Assembly: GCA_900769035.1 (NCBI GenBank)
Contig: CAAGFD010000162.1
Location: 1 to 7,321 of the forward strand
Direction of reading: 5' to 3'
From: Bacteroidales bacterium
GTDB lineage: Bacteria; Bacteroidota; Bacteroidia; Bacteroidales; Paludibacteraceae
DNA: 7,321 nucleotides
Shown here: in pieces, positions 6,847 through 7,321 of the stretch
How the letters are laid out: each line of letters opens with the position of its first letter
Position numbering within the stretch: position 1 is the first letter of the stretch
Made by a program: the position numbers and the translations under genes
The notes under the pieces: model-generated
The model's database searches: none
What the model saw: the letters and a program-made list of their open reading frames with translations, nothing else
Told to the model about the DNA's origin: nothing

Positions 6847-6957
6847 ATGATACACAACAACGGAATATACACTTCAAAAGTATTTAAAAACATTTTTAAA
6901 AACACTATGTTTAAAACGGAAGCAATATTATCTTTACATAACTACGACGAAAAATAA
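6847..6957 (+). CDS. Possible 36-codon small protein at the end of the sigma operon
   Basis: An ATG-to-TAA frame of 36 codons begins 13 bp after the membrane-protein stop, nearly the same spacing as between the sigma and membrane-protein genes (12 bp), and ends 45 bp before the operon terminator. The predicted peptide is polar and basic, with a FKNIFKNTMFK segment that could form an amphipathic helix, and no signal peptide or TM. I recognise no family. Short A/T-rich frames arise by chance, so position in the operon is the main support. Confidence 0.3.
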   Translation: MIHNNGIYTSKVFKNIFKNTMFKTEAILSLHNYDEK

Positions 6958-7002
6958 TACATAACACACTATTAATATAAAGCCTTATAGAATACTAACA
7001 AC

Positions 7003-7042
7003 ACAGCTCATCGATAGCGATTATCGGTGAGCTGTTTTTTTT
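7003..7042 (+). terminator. Strong rho-independent terminator of the sigma operon
   Basis: A 14-bp stem with one G-T wobble (ACAGCTCATCGATA, 7003-7016, with TATCGGTGAGCTGT, 7022-7035) closes a 5-nt GCGAT loop and is followed by eight T (7035-7042). It ends transcription from the sigma operon before the right-edge gene, so that gene needs its own promoter. Confidence 0.93.
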
Positions 7043-7073
7043 GTCTCTTAACAAGAATGAAACATTTTTGTAA

Positions 7074-7098
7074 TACACCGGGTGTAATTTTGCACCCG
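7074..7098. repeat. Two overlapping dyads at the right-edge promoter (candidate operator)
   Basis: CGGGTG (7079-7084) and CACCCG (7093-7098) are perfect reverse complements, and their 8-bp spacer is exactly the -7 box TAATTTTG. A second dyad, TACACC-G-GGTGTA (7074-7086), overlaps the left arm. The predicted start lies downstream, so these would act as DNA sites rather than as an RNA hairpin. G/C-rich arms stand out in this A/T-rich region. Confidence 0.6.
7085..7092 (+). promoter_or_regulatory. Predicted promoter of the right-edge gene, -7 box TAATTTTG
   Basis: TAATTTTG matches TAnnTTTG and lies 25 bp before ATG 7118. A TTTTTG (7065-7070) upstream is only 14 nt away, shorter than the usual -33 spacing, so the promoter may be weak or activator-dependent. 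The box sits inside an inverted repeat. Confidence 0.6.
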
Positions 7099-7117
7099 AA
7101 AAACAAACTTATTATTC

Positions 7118-7321
7118 ATGAAAAAAATTATACTATTACTAATACAAATACTATTATTAAATATATTATCAGCTAAAAATATAAACGGAATTATTGTTGA
7201 TGCCACTACCGGAGAAGCGTTAATAGGGGCGTCAGTATATATCAAACAAAATCCTAAAACGGGCTCGACAACAGGTCTGGACGGAAAATTCAAATTATCT
7301 ACCGACATAGAAAACCCTATA
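7118..7321 (+). CDS. N-terminus of an outer-membrane or secreted protein with a carboxypeptidase-regulatory-like domain, probably a TonB-dependent receptor (cut by window edge)
   Basis: The first 68 codons of a gene that continues past the right edge. Residues 1-19 are a Sec signal peptide (MKK followed by an Ile/Leu-rich core, likely cleavage after the SA at 18-19). From residue 22 the pattern NGIIVDATTGEALIGASVYI, then G49-S-T-T-G-L-D-G-K-F-K-L60, is the start of a CarboxypepD_reg-like beta-sandwich (G-x-V-x-D-x-x-T-G-E-x-L-x-G-A-x-V ... T-x-x-D-G-x-F-x-L). In Bacteroidetes this domain most often begins TonB-dependent outer-membrane receptors, including SusC-type transporters; other secreted proteins also carry it, so the product is not certain. 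It is preceded by the sigma operon terminator and its own promoter with dyads. The open frame on the opposite strand here is a shadow. Confidence 0.8.
   Translation, partial: MKKIILLLIQILLLNILSAKNINGIIVDATTGEALIGASVYIKQNPKTGSTTGLDGKFKLSTDIENPI

Noticed and set aside
7048..7308. 86-codon minus-strand open frame at the right edge
   Set aside because: It is antisense to a signal peptide plus regulatory-like domain with clear family pattern, and overlaps the promoter of that gene.

Overview
The window looks like a chromosomal segment of a member of the Bacteroidales (phylum Bacteroidota). Four things point there: a single-chain SecD-SecF fusion, promoter boxes of the Bacteroidetes type (TAnnTTTG) in front of four genes or operons, start codons preceded by A/T-rich leaders without Shine-Dalgarno sequences, and a carboxypeptidase-regulatory-like domain at the start of a probable TonB-dependent receptor. 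Family or genus cannot be fixed from this sequence.

Layout. Positions 1-1006 (minus) hold a nearly complete threonine-aldolase-type PLP enzyme that runs off the left edge. Positions 1079-4183 (minus) hold secDF, ended by a rho-independent terminator (1015-1051) squeezed between secDF and the aldolase start. A 330-bp divergent intergenic region (4184-4513) carries back-to-back promoters for secDF and for an exported or membrane-anchored DNA/RNA non-specific endonuclease (4514-5401, plus), which ends in its own terminator (5446-5480). After a promoter with both expected boxes (5583-5614) comes a small operon: an ECF sigma factor (5712-6191), a four-TM membrane protein with an N-terminal coiled coil (6204-6833), and possibly a 36-codon small ORF (6847-6957), closed by a strong terminator (7003-7042). 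The right edge holds the first 68 codons of an outer-membrane or secreted protein (7118-7321), with a dyad-rich promoter of its own.

How the genes relate. secDF is the proton-driven accessory motor of Sec secretion, and the nuclease and the right-edge protein carry N-terminal signals that would use Sec. The sigma factor and membrane protein look like a transmembrane signalling pair, but the membrane protein has neither a FecR domain nor a visible zinc anti-sigma motif, so its anti-sigma role is inferred from context.

I see no mobile element, CRISPR array, tRNA or rRNA, and no clear new multi-gene system. The points most worth a second look are the sigma/membrane-protein operon with its possible small third gene, the dyads around the secDF and right-edge promoters, and an in-frame 12-bp tandem repeat in an acidic insert of SecD.
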